Below are positions 46,651 through 59,147 of a DNA stretch of 64,000 nt, one piece after another. Both the position numbers and the translations under genes were made by a program. How positions within the stretch are numbered: the first letter of the stretch is position 1; each line of letters begins with the position of its first letter. Location: the NCBI RefSeq assembly GCF_040412425.1, contig NC_089766.1, positions 12,582,008-12,646,007 of the forward strand. The letters are read 5' to 3'. A model generated the notes under the pieces. That model was not told the DNA's origin and did no database searches. It saw nothing but the letters and a program-made list of their open reading frames with translations. This DNA is from Macrobrachium rosenbergii (Eukaryota > Arthropoda > Malacostraca > Decapoda > Palaemonidae).

Positions 46651-47118
46651 GCCTCAATGGCACAGTCGATTACAGCAGCAGCTTCGGACTTCGTAGAGGT
46701 CTGTGGCGCGGGTTCAAATCCGCAGCCGACTGATCAGAGAGGCGGACACTTTGCTATCCGTGTAGACACCCCGGGATTATGTATGTAATCAACGGATAGG
46801 TTTGCTTAAAAAGCAAATGGGAGTTACAGACTAAATACACACACAAACCAAAGCCACTACAACATCTAAAAACATAACAAACATCTCACACGTCTCGAAC
46901 TCTCAACCTACCCAGCAAGAACAACTTCGCTGCTGGGAGAAAGGGCGTTGGGTCTGGTATGATACATGTAACATACGCTACCGGGGTCTAAGCGATGTCA
47001 GGCAGGGCAGCCGATCGAGACTACGGTCTACCCCAAAGCCAAATCAAAAAGTCCTTCAAAGAAGGCATCGTGCTTTACCCATACAAAACTGGGAAAAAGC
47101 ACGTTAAAAGAAGAAGAT
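46651..47118 (+). mobile_element. tRNA-derived SINE
   Basis: The head GCCTCAATGGCACAGTCGAT resembles a tRNA 5' end, with an A-box-like TGGCACAGTCGATT (46658-46671) and a perfect B-box GGTTCAAATCC (46711-46721), the internal promoter of RNA polymerase III. The body of about 380 bp is not tRNA-like. The 3' part contains a stem-loop, GTGCTTTACCCA...TGGGAAAAAGCAC (about 47070-47103), of the sort recognised by partner LINE reverse transcriptases, and ends at a TA microsatellite. The distance from A-box to B-box is right, but the stems of a tRNA are not conserved, so it is no tRNA gene. Confidence 0.75.
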
Positions 47119-47134
47119 ATAATATATATATATT

Positions 47135-47221
<87 letters not shown>
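47119..47221. repeat. (TA)n microsatellite at the SINE 3' end
   Basis: About 50 TA units with a few interruptions, directly after the SINE tail GAAGAAGATA. A TA run also precedes the SINE (46617-46648). Confidence 0.95.
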
Positions 47222-48068
47222 TACTATTATTATTCATAATGTGCCTACATTCTTTTAGCATGAAGACCATGAACTAGCCTTGTTAGCTCCAATAACCCAA
47301 AATGCTCTCATTTGGAAAAAAAAAGGATAAATGAGTGATTGTAAGTAATTAAAAATAAACAACTTTAAGAAAAATACATAAGCAAAAACAGATGTAACTG
47401 AAAACATGTAATTAATAACAGGTAAGAATAAAATAATACAAACAAATATCAAAAGGGTAAATTCACTTGAATGTACCCTCAAGCTTGGGAACTAAATTTA
47501 ACAAAATGGAAGATCCTATTACATAGGATATGGAACATATAGTCTAAGAACCTAGTTAGATGACCCCTACCCCACACACAGTAATTGCTAAACATAGCCC
47601 TGAGCTGATGTTAGCCACAAATAGAATGAATGGTACTCCATTTAGTACCCAAAACGTAACAGAGAGATGGTCTGGGAATGTCGAGCATCCCCACTTACCC
47701 AAATATTAAAATTACCAAAAACTCATAAAATTCAATATTATGATGAAAGTTAAGTCAACCTATATCTGACATTAGGGGATGAGGTCGAACTCCAACAAAA
47801 ATAAACCTAGTGATTAGCTAATCATGTACCACGCTCCTATTCTATTACAGAGAAATGCAACGAATTCTGGGATAGCAAGAGGATGGTACCTAACCTTTCA
47901 GTTTAATATTTGTTTCCAAGAAAACCGAGCCAAAAAGGTCATTAATAAGTAATGAAAGTAAGAAAAAAATTGCTTTTGCCACTGTTACTGTAAATAATCT
48001 TAATTCTTTTTTACTTATTCCAAGAATTGGGCAGGTTGTGTTACAGCACTTAAACGAAGTCATAACAC
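47222..48068. other. Stretch without recognised features
   Basis: AT-rich sequence without a supported gene or repeat. Confidence 0.5.
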
Positions 48069-48199
<131 letters not shown>

Positions 48200-48399
48200 T
48201 ACATTCATACAGACACATGCGTGTTTATACAAAATTCTATTAAATCTACAAATTCTATTCTGATTTTGTCTACCCCAAAACTCAAATCATTGTTTACAAA
48301 CCAAAAACAGAGTTTAGTAATCACTCAATTCGTTCACCGCAGAGTATAATGTCACCTTGCAACTCATGATAACAAGCAGGAAAACCTCACTCTTTAACC

Positions 48400-48680
48400 C
48401 CCAAGCCTCCTACGCTACCCCCACACAATCCCTTACCGCACGTTTCCCCCCACCCCACCCCACACCAAACACACTGCACCGTCTAGAGACGAACTAAGCT
48501 AACTAACGATAATGCGCTGTTTGCGGGTTCGTCCTTTGTTCTCTCGTGGTTACACCTTGACCTGGGCATCAGGTGCATTACCGTTTCCTCTGCCCGTTTC
48601 GGATGTCGGAGCCAGACCAGAATGCGGGTGTGCATGCCAAAGGAATCTCTCTAACTTGACACTGTAAATTCACTCCAGCG
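48400..48680. promoter_or_regulatory. GC- and CpG-richer island in AT-rich DNA, possible 5' end of a gene
   Basis: This is the only stretch right of the tubulin coding exons with a clear rise in C+G, with poly-C tracts (48442-48470) and several CpGs (AATGCGCTGTTTGCGGGTTCG, TTTCGGATGTCGGAG). In a minus-strand gene whose first exon is missing, such a block could be the promoter or 5' UTR. No TATA or initiator element stands out. Confidence 0.25.
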
Positions 48681-49129
48681 TGATAATAACACGTCTAAAA
48701 GACGGTTCTTTAAATTTAAAATAAATCTCAAAATGTGACATGAAATCATATACAAATATTTAAAAAAAATTAGTTCAGAAATTATATGAATTCACAGCTA
48801 ATTTCATAGCTTATTCTGATCACTGCTATACAATTCATATTATGATTCTCATAAGGATAAAATTCATATTATTAGGAGAGTTGATACAATATAAATAAAT
48901 TCATTCAGATACACAGATTATGAAGAATTCATTTAAAATTTAAAAATTAAGTCTCTCGTTAACTTGTCGAGACATAGTCGTTATATGTAAAGTTAATAAA
49001 TTAAATTCATGAAAACTGACATCAGCCGAGATATCCACAATTACGAATAAAAGTATATGCGGAGAACTACTAAACATTAATGGCTTTCATAAAAATAAAT
49101 GTAGTATTTTTGAAAAAAAATTATAAATT

Positions 49130-49260
49130 TTACAAAAAGTTAAAAGTGAGTTTTTATCTTAATTGCCAGAGCTGACAGGTTTTAAATAACTGCAAATCTT
49201 CCAAAAAAGTTAAAATGAGTTTTTATTTTACTTGTCAGAGCTGACACGTTTTATATGTAC
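49130..49260. repeat. Two tandem copies of an ~68-bp unit
   Basis: AAAAAGTTAAAA(G)TGAGTTTTTAT and GCCAGAGCTGACAGGTTTTA-like sequence occur twice in the same order. A second short tandem pair, ACAAAGTTCAAAATGAATCC, follows at 49380-49490. Confidence 0.8.
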
Positions 49261-50077
49261 AAATTACAGTGCAAGTTCAAATACCCTTGACATACATCTA
49301 GATAAGTGATTTGTCAAGTTTCACTCTGATACAGTTAAATGCAAGTTCAGTTGCTCTTAACAGAAAGGTTAATGGTTTGACATACCATTTTTGACAAAGT
49401 TCAAATTGAATCCCTAATGACTCGCTTTATAATGACATATCATTTTTTACAAAGTTCAAAATGAATCCCTAATGACTTGCTTTATATTTAATGAAGCTGA
49501 AATACAAGTCAAGCTCCGTTTGACTAAGTGAGATCACCAATCGATCTGACAGATAACTTATGAATGACGATCAATCGAACTATCAGATTAAATTCACTCC
49601 CAAAACACACTCAAATTAGATACTGTATGTTATCACGTTTGATAAATGTGATATATGAAAATTAAAATATAATTTGTCCTAGGAGAAATGGCATGAAAGA
49701 CTCTAACAATGGACAAAGGTCACAAGTTAATCCCATTTTAATGAAACAGAATTAGACAAGATTACCAGTGTTAACCGACATTAAATCAATCTGGAATAAC
49801 ACTGGAAAGTGTCCTTCCTTATGAAGAATGGGAAGAAGAAAAACGTATCTTGTACTGATTATCGACTAAAACTCGTTTCTCCATCAACACTGCGTGCAAA
49901 GAACTCGAAAGAGAACAAAAGCATAGTATCACACGAAAAGCATATGACGGCGTCATGATAATAGTGTCCTATACTATTCAAAATTACGCTACTCTGCAAC
50001 TTTCCTTTGTATAATAATAATAAGTGGCGAACATGTTAGTTAATGGCCTTTTTTGGCTTAAAAGGGAAGGTTTACAC

Positions 50078-50080
<3 letters not shown>

Positions 50081-50108
<28 letters not shown>
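50081..50108. repeat. (AAT)n at the 5' junction of a LINE
   Basis: Nine to ten AAT units lie directly before the first base of the LINE fragment. Confidence 0.9.
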
Positions 50109-50109
<1 letters not shown>

Positions 50110-51415
50110 AGTACTTACAAGCTCTGGGATAAGACTAGCAGAGGTTAATATCAGGAGAGGGATCTTTCAAGGCGACTCACTGTCCCCACTACTCTTCGTA
50201 GTGCCCAAGATTCCCATAACAAAGTACTGCAGAAGATGGATGCTGGGTACCAGCTCACGAAAGGAGGCAACAGAATTAACCATCTGATGTTCATGGACGA
50301 CATCGAGCTGTATGGTAAGAGCATCAAGGAAATAGATACCCTAATCTAGACTGTAAGGATTGTATCTAAGAACATCAGAATCGAGTTTCGAATAGAAAAA
50401 TGCGCCTTGGTCAATATACAAAAAGGCAAAGTGACAAGGACTGAAGGGATAAAGCTACCAGACGGGAATAGCACCAAACACATAGTCTAAACTCAAAGCC
50501 GGAATCATGACGAAAGCCATAAACACATGGAAAGTACCAGTAATCAGATACAGCGCAGGAGTAGTAGAGAGGAGGAAGGCTGAACTCCGCAGCATAGACC
50601 AGAAAACTAGGAAGCACAAGACAGTACACAAAGCACTACACCCACGAGCAAACACAGACAGACAATGCATAACACGAAAGGAAGGAGGGAGACGTCTACT
50701 AAGCATAGAGGACTGCGTCAACATCGAGAGCAGAGCACTGGGGCAATATCTGAAAACCAGTGAAGACGAGTGGCTAAGGAGTGCATGGGAAGAAGGACTG
50801 ATAAACGAGACCATAAACCACATAGCAAGCGAATGTCCGGCGCTTGCACAGAACCAGTACAAAAAGAGGCATGATTCAGTAGCAAAAACCCTCCACTGGA
50901 GCCTGTTCAAGAATCACCAGCTAGCTTGCAGTGATAAGTGGTACGAACATCAACCTGAGGGAGTGATAGAAAACGATCAGGCAAGGATCCTCTGGGACTA
51001 TGGTATCAGAACAGATGAGGCGATATGTGCCAATAGACCAGACTTGACGCTGATTGACAAAACCAAGAAATACCATGGGACACCAGAGTAGATGAGAAAG
51101 AAAGAGAAAAAACTAGAGAAAAAACTAGTAAGTGTCAAGACCTGAAAATAGAAATAAGGATATGGGATATGCCAGTGGAAATTGTACCCATAATCATAGG
51201 AACACTAGGCATGATCCCAAGATCCCTGAAAAGGAACCTGGAAAAACTAGAAGCCGAAGTAGCTCCAGGACTCATGCAGAAAAGTGTGCTACTAGAAATA
51301 GCGCACATAGTGAGAAAAGTGTTGGACTCCTAAGGAGGCAGGATGCAACCCGGAACCCCACACTATAAAAACCATCCAGTCGAACAGAATGGCTGTGATA
51401 GATAAAAAAAAAAAA
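50109..51415 (+). mobile_element. 5'-truncated LINE of the restriction-like-endonuclease type (R4/Dong-like), broken
   Basis: The fragment begins inside the reverse transcriptase: VNIRRGIFQGDSLSPLLF near 50140-50195, then MFMDDIELYGKSIKEID-like sequence near 50289 holding the catalytic D-D. Thumb and linker follow in ORF 50507-51091: WKVPVIRYSAGVVERRKAEL, RSIDQKTRKHKTVHKALHP, GGRRLLSIEDCVNIESRALG. The C-terminal domain has HIASECPALAQNQYKKRHD, KWYEHQPEGVIENDQARILW and NRPDLTLIDKTKKYHGTPE, where PD and the later acidic and Lys residues fit a PD-(D/E)xK nuclease. The frame breaks near 51090 and the remaining C-terminus continues in other frames to about 51330. It ends in A-rich and TAA repeats. 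A deletion after the Glu-Glu-Gly segment (about 50810) removed part of the Cys/His linker. Confidence 0.72.
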
Positions 51416-51468
51416 AAATAATAATAATAATAATAATAATAACAGTAAAAATAATAATAAAATAATAA
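51404..51468. repeat. A-rich and (TAA)n tail of the LINE
   Basis: Fifteen A are followed by about nine ATA units and further TAA-rich sequence. Confidence 0.9.
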
Positions 51469-51659
51469 TGTTCTGACAGAGAGATGGTCGAGTACCTCCT
51501 TGAGGTTTCATCTCGGGGACAGTCAAATGATAAGGCATCATCTTTCGGTGATACACACGTGACAGCGGTACACGATACACTTGGGGGCACCATGCTTGGG
51601 GTATACCAAGAGAGAAAATCTTAATAAGAATCTTAAAAACGAAACGTGATCGTGCAGTG

Positions 51660-51699
51660 TGTGTATACACACACACACACATATATATATGTATATACA

Positions 51700-51776
<77 letters not shown>
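51660..51776. repeat. (CA)n-(TA)n compound microsatellite
   Basis: A short ACACAC run is followed by about 45 TA units with one interruption near 51690-51700. Confidence 0.95.
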
Positions 51777-51780
<4 letters not shown>

Positions 51781-51840
51781 GTCTTTTCTTGTGATGCTGC
51801 CATCTGGATTCTATGAAAACTGTATGAACGTTTTAGGATA

Positions 51841-52294
51841 GTCGTACATACCACTGACATTTCAATATTGCTTAGAAAAGTTTAAGTTCAAACATTACTC
51901 TTTTTAATGCAATTTTTTCTTATGTAACAATCATTCGATAATCGCTAAAGGCTGGCAAGGACCTTAATTCATTATATTTAATAAAAAAAAAGTAGATGAT
52001 TGCGGTATGTTTACCTCAAAATAAATACTGGATTAACTCCTAAATACAACTTGTTTTCCTTCGGTTCGTTCAAGAAACTTTCCCCAGTAATTAAAACTTA
52101 ACATCTGATTCGCTTCTAAAGGTTACAGAAGGAAAGGCAAAGGTTATCTGGGTTTGCGTAACTTCAATAATTAATCTTTAAAATTTAATATAATTTATTC
52201 TGATTTATCTTACTTTAAGTTACTGATTATATGTTCATTTTTCTCCTGCCTATGCCTTGGCATTATTTCCACTCATTATATAGAACAGCATTTT

Positions 52295-52296
<2 letters not shown>
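51841..52296. other. Stretch without recognised features
   Basis: AT-rich sequence; no gene or repeat supported. Confidence 0.5.
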
Positions 52297-52330
<34 letters not shown>

Positions 52331-52369
52331 TCAGGCGTGTCTCAAAGAAAATTTTACTATTACTACTAC

Positions 52370-52437
<68 letters not shown>

Positions 52438-52438
52438 T
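52297..52438. repeat. Two (TAA)n arrays
   Basis: Array 52297-52330 and array 52361-52438, separated by about 30 bp containing a short TACTAC run. Confidence 0.95.
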
Positions 52439-53304
52439 TTCCCTGACTACATACACAATGGAATGACAACATAAACATGTTGACACTCGAACGACAAGAA
52501 GACAAAAAAAAGTGTCGAGCCACATCATATGCTTCTGAACTCCGGTCAAGTAACCCAGGAAGCGGCGAACCCTTCAAAGACAGATACTCGTATCTTCGTG
52601 TGGTTTCTCAAATGACCACAGGCAACGAAACTGCGCTTCGGTGTACATCATTATCGTTTGAATCCGCCAATATATTCAAATTTCTCGGGCTCTATTTTGG
52701 AAATTAAAAGCGTGATAAAGAAATCAGTCTTTATAAGTACCCATTTATAATCAAGTTATTCAGATAACGAAAGTATACGGTGAATTTCCTCTAATACTGT
52801 TAATACATTCAAAGGAAGTTACATTGGGAACTTACTGTTAAATGACTTTGAAGGTAAAAGTCGTGATCATGTCAGAAAGACAAAGCTACAATTAACAGAA
52901 TTAATCTGACATTTGTGAAACATTTACTTCAAAATCTCCTATACCTAATCTTAATGTTTTCAACCATTTTTCAGGTGAATTTATTGTTGACAACCGAGTA
53001 ATTATAGTAATAACTAGAGCAGCAAAAAGCCGACATTCGACTGGCTCAAATGAGGTAATACGAATAACATTTTCAGTAACTTTGGCGAACAAGACTTATT
53101 GATTAACGTGAACTCCGAGTCAGATTACACCGGATTAAACAACAGGTATTTTACCTGAATCTCTAAGGTGGCCACCCAACACCTTTCAAGCCAATGGAGG
53201 TTAGAAGGCTCTGGAATTCTATTCTTTTCCTTATTTTCCCCAAATTTAGCAACAACTTTCTTTTAAAAGTCAGGCTTGGCCTTTCCTTCGTGGTTGGAAC
53301 CCAC

Positions 53305-53309
<5 letters not shown>

Positions 53310-53371
<62 letters not shown>
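53310..53371. repeat. (CT)n microsatellite
   Basis: About 31 CT units without interruption. Confidence 0.97.
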
Positions 53372-53373
<2 letters not shown>

Positions 53374-53678
53374 AGCCGTTAATAGTTGTGCAAGTTACTC
53401 AGATGACAATTTATTTACAACAGTGCAAAATTTAGTTTTTCTTTTATTTAAATACGACTATAAGGTCACTGTTTATAATCATATAATTTTCTCCTCATTT
53501 TTTTCTCTCGTATGCCTTGCATGATTGTGTCATATCTTGCATTTAGACTGCCATGTCACCCGTCTCGCTGGTCAGCCTGATTAGATGATCACGAAGAAAC
53601 CATAAATGCCTTCCTTCAAGTCAGTAGGGTCGGTATCACACACTTAACTTTGAAAATCACAATAATAACAACAAGTAA

Positions 53679-53990
53679 AAAATGCGCCGAGGTTTCTTCG
53701 GCGCAATCGAGTTTTCTGTACAGTGGATAATGCTGTATGAAATTCTCAGCCACGACCCGGTGGTGGCCTGTGTTGTTGGTACCTATAGCGCTGCCAGACG
53801 TACGATCATGGCTAACTTTAACCTTAAAGAAAATAAAAACTACTGAAGCTAGAGGGCTGCAATCTGGTGTATGATGATTGGAGGGTGGATTATCAACATA
53901 CCAATGCGCAGCCCTCTAGCCTCGGTAGTCTTTAAGATCCGAGGGCGGACAGAAAAAGTATCTCTTAAAGAAAACTAAAACTGCGAAGGG
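53679..53990. mobile_element. Dispersed repeat with two internal hairpins (decapod-type MITE)
   Basis: A short hairpin, TGCGCCGAGG...TTCGGCGCA (53683-53705), opens the unit. A long one follows: ACTACTGAAGCTAGAGGGCTGC (53840-53861) against GCAGCCCTCTAGCCTCGGTAGT (53908-53929). The rest includes CAGCCACGACCCGGTGGTGG and GCTAACTTTAACCTTAAAGA. I recall such sequence as frequent in decapod transcripts and genomes; I cannot search here, so the family assignment is from memory. The borders are estimates. No coding capacity. Confidence 0.55.
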
Positions 53991-55292
53991 CCACTTGGGG
54001 TCTGTCAGTTCTAATGATTATGCTATAGCAATCGTTTCTACATTCGATAAAATCAATCGTTTCTACATTCGATAAATTATGTAACTTCCTAAAGGCAGGG
54101 GGAAGAAACATTATGAAATGGCCTTGGAATTTCTGCAATCAAGATTCTCCAACAATATGCAAAGGAGCTTTAATAATAAGAGAGCAGCACAATACGTGAA
54201 AGGGCTACAAATGTCCTCCCTTAACACTGGCAAACGTTACCTGCCACCTGTAAGTAGCAAGTAATCGAAAGTATTCTATACCAGCAACTAGAATCACGAA
54301 GATTCAAGCTATTTCAAAATACTATCAAAATCACCTAATTGTTGTTGTTTTTTGATTAAGCTGGTTTTATGCCAGCAGGGGATCTTGCTCATAGAGCAGC
54401 CCGTAAGTAATTTTTTGATGTGCAGGTATCAACTAATTACAGTGTGCACATGGCAAATCTCAAAATCAAGGTTTAACCCCCTATAAATTTTAAACAAGCG
54501 CAACCACTTTGCAAGGGATGGGGAATTGGGGCGGGAGGAGAGATAGGAAAACAACGCCATTTGTAAATGTCAAAGTAATAATGTCCCTTTAGCTTTGAAG
54601 AACATAAAATCTAGACCACTCACATTAAAGATGATGTCACCTTAATAAAAAGCACAACTAAACCCGAAATAAAATCAAGTCAGTCAGATATGAAACTCAT
54701 CACTGCAGTGTCAGATCAAGATTAAGACTGACATTAAATTCAATGTGAATAAAAACACACACACACACAAACAACTCACTGACTTCTAATTTAGACTAGT
54801 ACAATTTTCGTGGACAATTAAGACGCCAGTAACCGAAGAATAAATCAAATTACTGTGCACTGTGTCTATGATAAAATGTTTTCATATGTATAATACATAA
54901 ATCTGATTAAGTCCTCCTAACTTACAGAGAAAGCTGCTGATAAAACGACTTCAGTTCAAAGAGAAAAGAATTCCCCGAACTCGAAAGTAAACACACTACA
55001 GTAGATGACCTCATCAACACATTCAGTATCATTACGAAACTACTCGTTCTGCTTCCCTTTGGGTTTTTTTTTTCCCGAGGAAAAGGTTGACAGGCTGGTG
55101 GGGAGGGGGGGTGGTGGAAGAAACACAGTACCTTCGTAAAGAAACTGAAAACTTGTTTTGAAGGATATAATGGGCCCCTCCGTTTAACATGCATGTACAA
55201 GTAAGCCAAGAACAAGGATATATTTTCGTGTATTTGTCGCCAGTGTAGTGAGAGGGGCCCCGCTTCGTTTGTTATGTGACGGGAGCTGTCTG

Positions 55293-55295
<3 letters not shown>
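53991..55295. other. Stretch without a gene
   Basis: A duplicated CAATCGTTTCTACATTCGAT (54029-54075), a CA run near 54756 and a G-rich patch near 55098-55120 (GGTGGGGAGGGGGGGTGGTGG) are the only notable items. Confidence 0.5.

Positions 55296-55361
<66 letters not shown>
55296..55361. repeat. (AG)n microsatellite
   Basis: About 33 AG units. Confidence 0.97.
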
Positions 55362-55364
<3 letters not shown>

Positions 55365-55810
55365 AAATGCACAATGTATAAAGTATGAAAGTTAAAAATC
55401 TTTTAATTCTTGTTCAAAAGTAACAAAACTTGTTGCATACGCGTATGAAAAAGATAAGAACCTATCAAATACCCGAGCATACAGACCTACAAATACGAAC
55501 TCGAAATATATTCACATATACAGGTATACCAACAATTCAGTTTCTTTCAAAAACATTACGCGAGTTAAAGGACCTTATTTATACCTACCATCTCGCAAAA
55601 ACAGATACAATCGCATGTCATAAACAGACAAGAACCTAGCGTTCCGTAAACACATTCATAAAGGAGTCACGAGAAAATTGCAGACTCGTAAGGCAGCACA
55701 CAACTCACAAAAATAAGTGAGGCGAGAAATATTCGCATGGCGAAGAAATTAAAACTAAAAGATTATCTGTTAAGTGCGCTAATTAGACTTCAGATGAGGC
55801 CTAGGATAAT

Positions 55811-55887
55811 TATGGGGGGAGGAGGAGGGGGAAGGTAAGAGGAGGAAGAGGAAGGGGAAGGTAAGAGGGGGAGGGGGAGGGGGTGGT
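55811..55887 (+). repeat. G/A-only tract with G-quadruplex potential
   Basis: An almost pure purine stretch. GGGGGAGGGGGAGGGGG at 55867-55883, with further runs of four to six G at 55814-55819, 55826-55831 and 55853-55856, gives four or more G-runs with short loops on the plus strand. Confidence 0.8.
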
Positions 55888-57380
55888 GCAGGTGAAGAAA
55901 GAAAGATTTTAAGGTAAGAATAAGCGGGCGGACTGTGTGGGTGGCAAGCCTGTTTTTCAGGTTGGCCACCAGGATTTCAGACTTTTTCCTACCTACGTTT
56001 CTCAAGAATCCCTATTTAGGTGGGCGGGTTATGCATGACTGACTTAAAAACAATACGAATAAGAAAAAAGAAGAAATATTAACAAAGGCTTTATCAACAA
56101 ATAATTAAAATGCAAAGGAGGCGATAATATATTCCGGAACCAGACATTTTAATGGCCTCATAAAATTCACGAAAGCGTTTACAGTCTATGAGCGTTAACG
56201 CAAACACCGTCATCACTTACGGCATAGGGGAGTCGTATTTAACTGAATTTCATCTCTCCAAGATAAATATACTTCCCTAATGACAATAAGAGGTTGACAG
56301 GTTTTTGAGAATGGTTGGTTTTTAAAACCAACAAGATTTAAAACGTGGCTTCAGTCAAAGATGGCTATGGGAGGTAAAGAAATTTACTCCTTATCTGAGT
56401 ATTAATTCCCGTATAATCTTGACTATAAAATACAACAAGCATCATGTGGTATAAAGATAAGTGTACATACTCCTAACAAAAGTAATAATTACATGGATAA
56501 ACTGAGCACGACAACACATCCTTTCATTGTAACCATAAAAAAATAGCACGCGTAAAAAATATACTGATTGCTCGCATGCTCATATCTACAACGCTTTCCA
56601 ATGTCGTATTCCAGAATTATTCCATCCTTACAGCCTCCCCACTTATCCTACAACTTGCCACTTTCTTTATTTTGTGATACCCATGTTCTCTCTACGGGTC
56701 CGCTAAATTCATCGTAAATTATATAAATCGTAAATTACCGTTTCCCTTTGCCAAGACATTCTCTTTCTCCACTACTTTTGTAAGCTTCGCGGGCATCCAG
56801 GTCCATGTCTAAACATATTCCCTTGGTCTTGTCTTGGGAAAAAGCTATTCCTTTCCACAACGATTTTTTCGCTTACCACACCCAAAGCCTTTCCTCCTAT
56901 TCCATATTTTCATTTGAGTAAAATATAATTTTAAGTGAATTTACAAATTGATTTCATGGACATTTCTTTATTAATGAGTACATACTGGGCGCACACACAC
57001 ACACACATATATAGGTAAATGTATATACATACCTTATGTATATATATATGTATATATATTATATATATAATATCGTGCGAGTGTTGATTTCTTAGCGATT
57101 TACTATTAACCGCTTCATATTATAAGTACATTGTAAGTAACATTTTGGTTCGTTCAATATGAATATAAATAATGAGGGCATCACTGACAAACAAAATGTA
57201 GAGCGATTAACTCCCAACTCCCAGAGACAATTATTTTATTCTGTTCTTCTTAAATAATATTCAGTGCGCTTCCTCTCCTCGTCGTTCCTTTGAGAACCAC
57301 AATAGAATCGTAATTCCTGAACAAATGGAGTTGTTTTACTGCCATTCTCTAATTGCATAGCAACATCCGGTCTCTATTGC
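55888..57380. other. Stretch without a gene
   Basis: No coding exon supported. A short CA/TA compound microsatellite occurs at 56992-57073. Confidence 0.5.
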
Positions 57381-57382
57381 GG

Positions 57383-57383
57383 G

Positions 57384-57453
<70 letters not shown>
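57383..57453. repeat. (GA)n microsatellite
   Basis: About 35 GA units, followed 40 bp later by a (GT)n run at 57494-57516. Confidence 0.97.
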
Positions 57454-57456
<3 letters not shown>

Positions 57457-57686
57457 ACAAACTACAGAACTAGAAAAATAAAACATGCATATATGTGTGT
57501 GTGTGTGTGTGTGTGTATGTGTGTTTATGTGTGTAAGAGGGGGCCTGCTGATGCCTACATGCATAAATAAATAGCAAACTATATGAACAGAATAAATTTT
57601 TAAAACATACAATGTAAAAAAAATAAAAGCTCATTTAAAGAATAACTTTGTGACCCTTTACCTAAGAAACGAAAATCATACACTTT

Positions 57687-57689
<3 letters not shown>

Positions 57690-57755
<66 letters not shown>
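57690..57755. repeat. (CT)n microsatellite
   Basis: About 32 CT units. Confidence 0.97.
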
Positions 57756-57757
<2 letters not shown>

Positions 57758-58156
57758 CGTTCCCAGTTTCCCAAATTTTTATCCGAAACTCCCTTAAGAC
57801 GCCGTGGACAAAATTATAAGTTTACAATGACTGTTATTAAAAGATATTACCACGGTTTTTTATTTTCATTGATAATAAAACAAAAACTATTTTTAAACTT
57901 GAACAAAAATACAATAACCAGTATGAAGCTGATAACACGCTTGAAAAATACACCCGAGAAATTCCATTAGCGCTAATGCCCACCAAAGTACCAATCCAGG
58001 GGGCAATATTTAAGTCAAAAAGATTATATTGTCATACCAGTTTTAATAAACAAAAGCGCTTGCGTTGGTTTTTCGAGGTCGATGACCTATGATGTTAGTT
58101 TAGAAATACGCTAGTGTAGTTTTGAAATACTTGGTATATGTGTCTGGGTATGTTGG

Positions 58157-58160
<4 letters not shown>

Positions 58161-58237
<77 letters not shown>

Positions 58238-58238
58238 A
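58161..58238. repeat. (TA)n-(GA)n compound microsatellite
   Basis: About 29 TA units pass directly into about 9 GA units. Confidence 0.97.
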
Positions 58239-58242
58239 TAGT

Positions 58243-58815
58243 ATTATACTGAGATTTGAAGGTAATTCCAAATGTTGTCAAGAAGACGGCCACAGCAAGG
58301 TGAGCCAACCTAAATATTAGCCAATGTAATCATCAGTTCCAAGATACTCAAGCGATGAAGGCCAAAATACCCACCGGTGCGTCCTAGATTTTACTGGATC
58401 GTGCCCCATGAATATGACAAGTCCGTCTAAATCCCGTTTTTAAATTGATCAATAGAATAATCAATAAAAGTAGGAAATTTACTATGCGACGTAGTATGTT
58501 CTAAGTTTATTTATATGTTAAAAAATCAATTCGAAATTGATCTCAGGCAAGGGTTTCTTTGAAGGGGAAAAAAATCCTGACCGCAGCATTTACGTACTGT
58601 GGCAGACTTACTATCATTATTATTATATTTCTCGTAGACTCCTGGTCACGCAATGGACAGTGTATTTTTTTTTTTTTTACTGAGTCTGGTGTTTATTTTC
58701 GTCCTAGCATCATTATCTGTTTATGCCAGCGATGGCAAAAAAAAAATAAATAAATAAAAAATAAAAAAAGTTCTCCAACGTAAAGGCTGTTTCGATCGGT
58801 GATTACATGTTAAGT
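58243..58815. repeat. First copy of a diverged tandem duplication
   Basis: It shares, in order, GGTAATTCCAAATG, CCAACCTAA.ATTAGC.AATGTAAT, CAGTTCCAAGATAC, GGTCACGCA.TGGA, TCATTATCTGTTTATGCC and AACGTAAAGG with the segment at 59148-59808. Confidence 0.75.
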
Positions 58816-59147
58816 ATGTGGCACTAAAATGTCACAAAAAAAGGGGGATCGTATTGCAGATTAATAAGCAGTTGGTTTTGCAGTTTAACAACAAAAAAAA
58901 AAAAAAGATACTGCAGGCCAATGAGAAAAAAAGCTATTGCATTTAAAGACAAAAAAAGTGTCACGTCAAGAAAAAATAATTTAGCGGACTTGGAAAAAAA
59001 ACCCAGTCAAGGAAAATATGGATATTTCTTTTCAACAAGGTTTCAATGTTAGGATAAGAGTGTTTTCTGGTACTTAATTATAATGATTAAGATGAACTTC
59101 AGTGACCTTGAATACAAAGCTCAATGTCACACTAGACATCGTATGTC

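Noticed and set aside
46651..46735. tRNA gene
   Set aside because: A- and B-box are present, but the acceptor and anticodon stems do not pair as in a tRNA and the sequence continues as a SINE body.
48582..48635. Candidate first coding exon of alpha-tubulin on the minus strand (ATG at 48635, 18 codons, donor GTAATG at 48581, phase 0)
   Set aside because: The phase fits the next exon and it lies in the CpG-richer block, but an 18-residue leader before the tubulin N-terminus is without precedent known to me, and such a short frame with a weak donor is likely by chance.
55583..55591. Minus-strand ATG directly followed by GTAGGT, the layout of an ATG-only tubulin first exon
   Set aside because: A single ATG-GT match over nearly 20 kb is expected by chance; no promoter or 5' UTR signal supports it.
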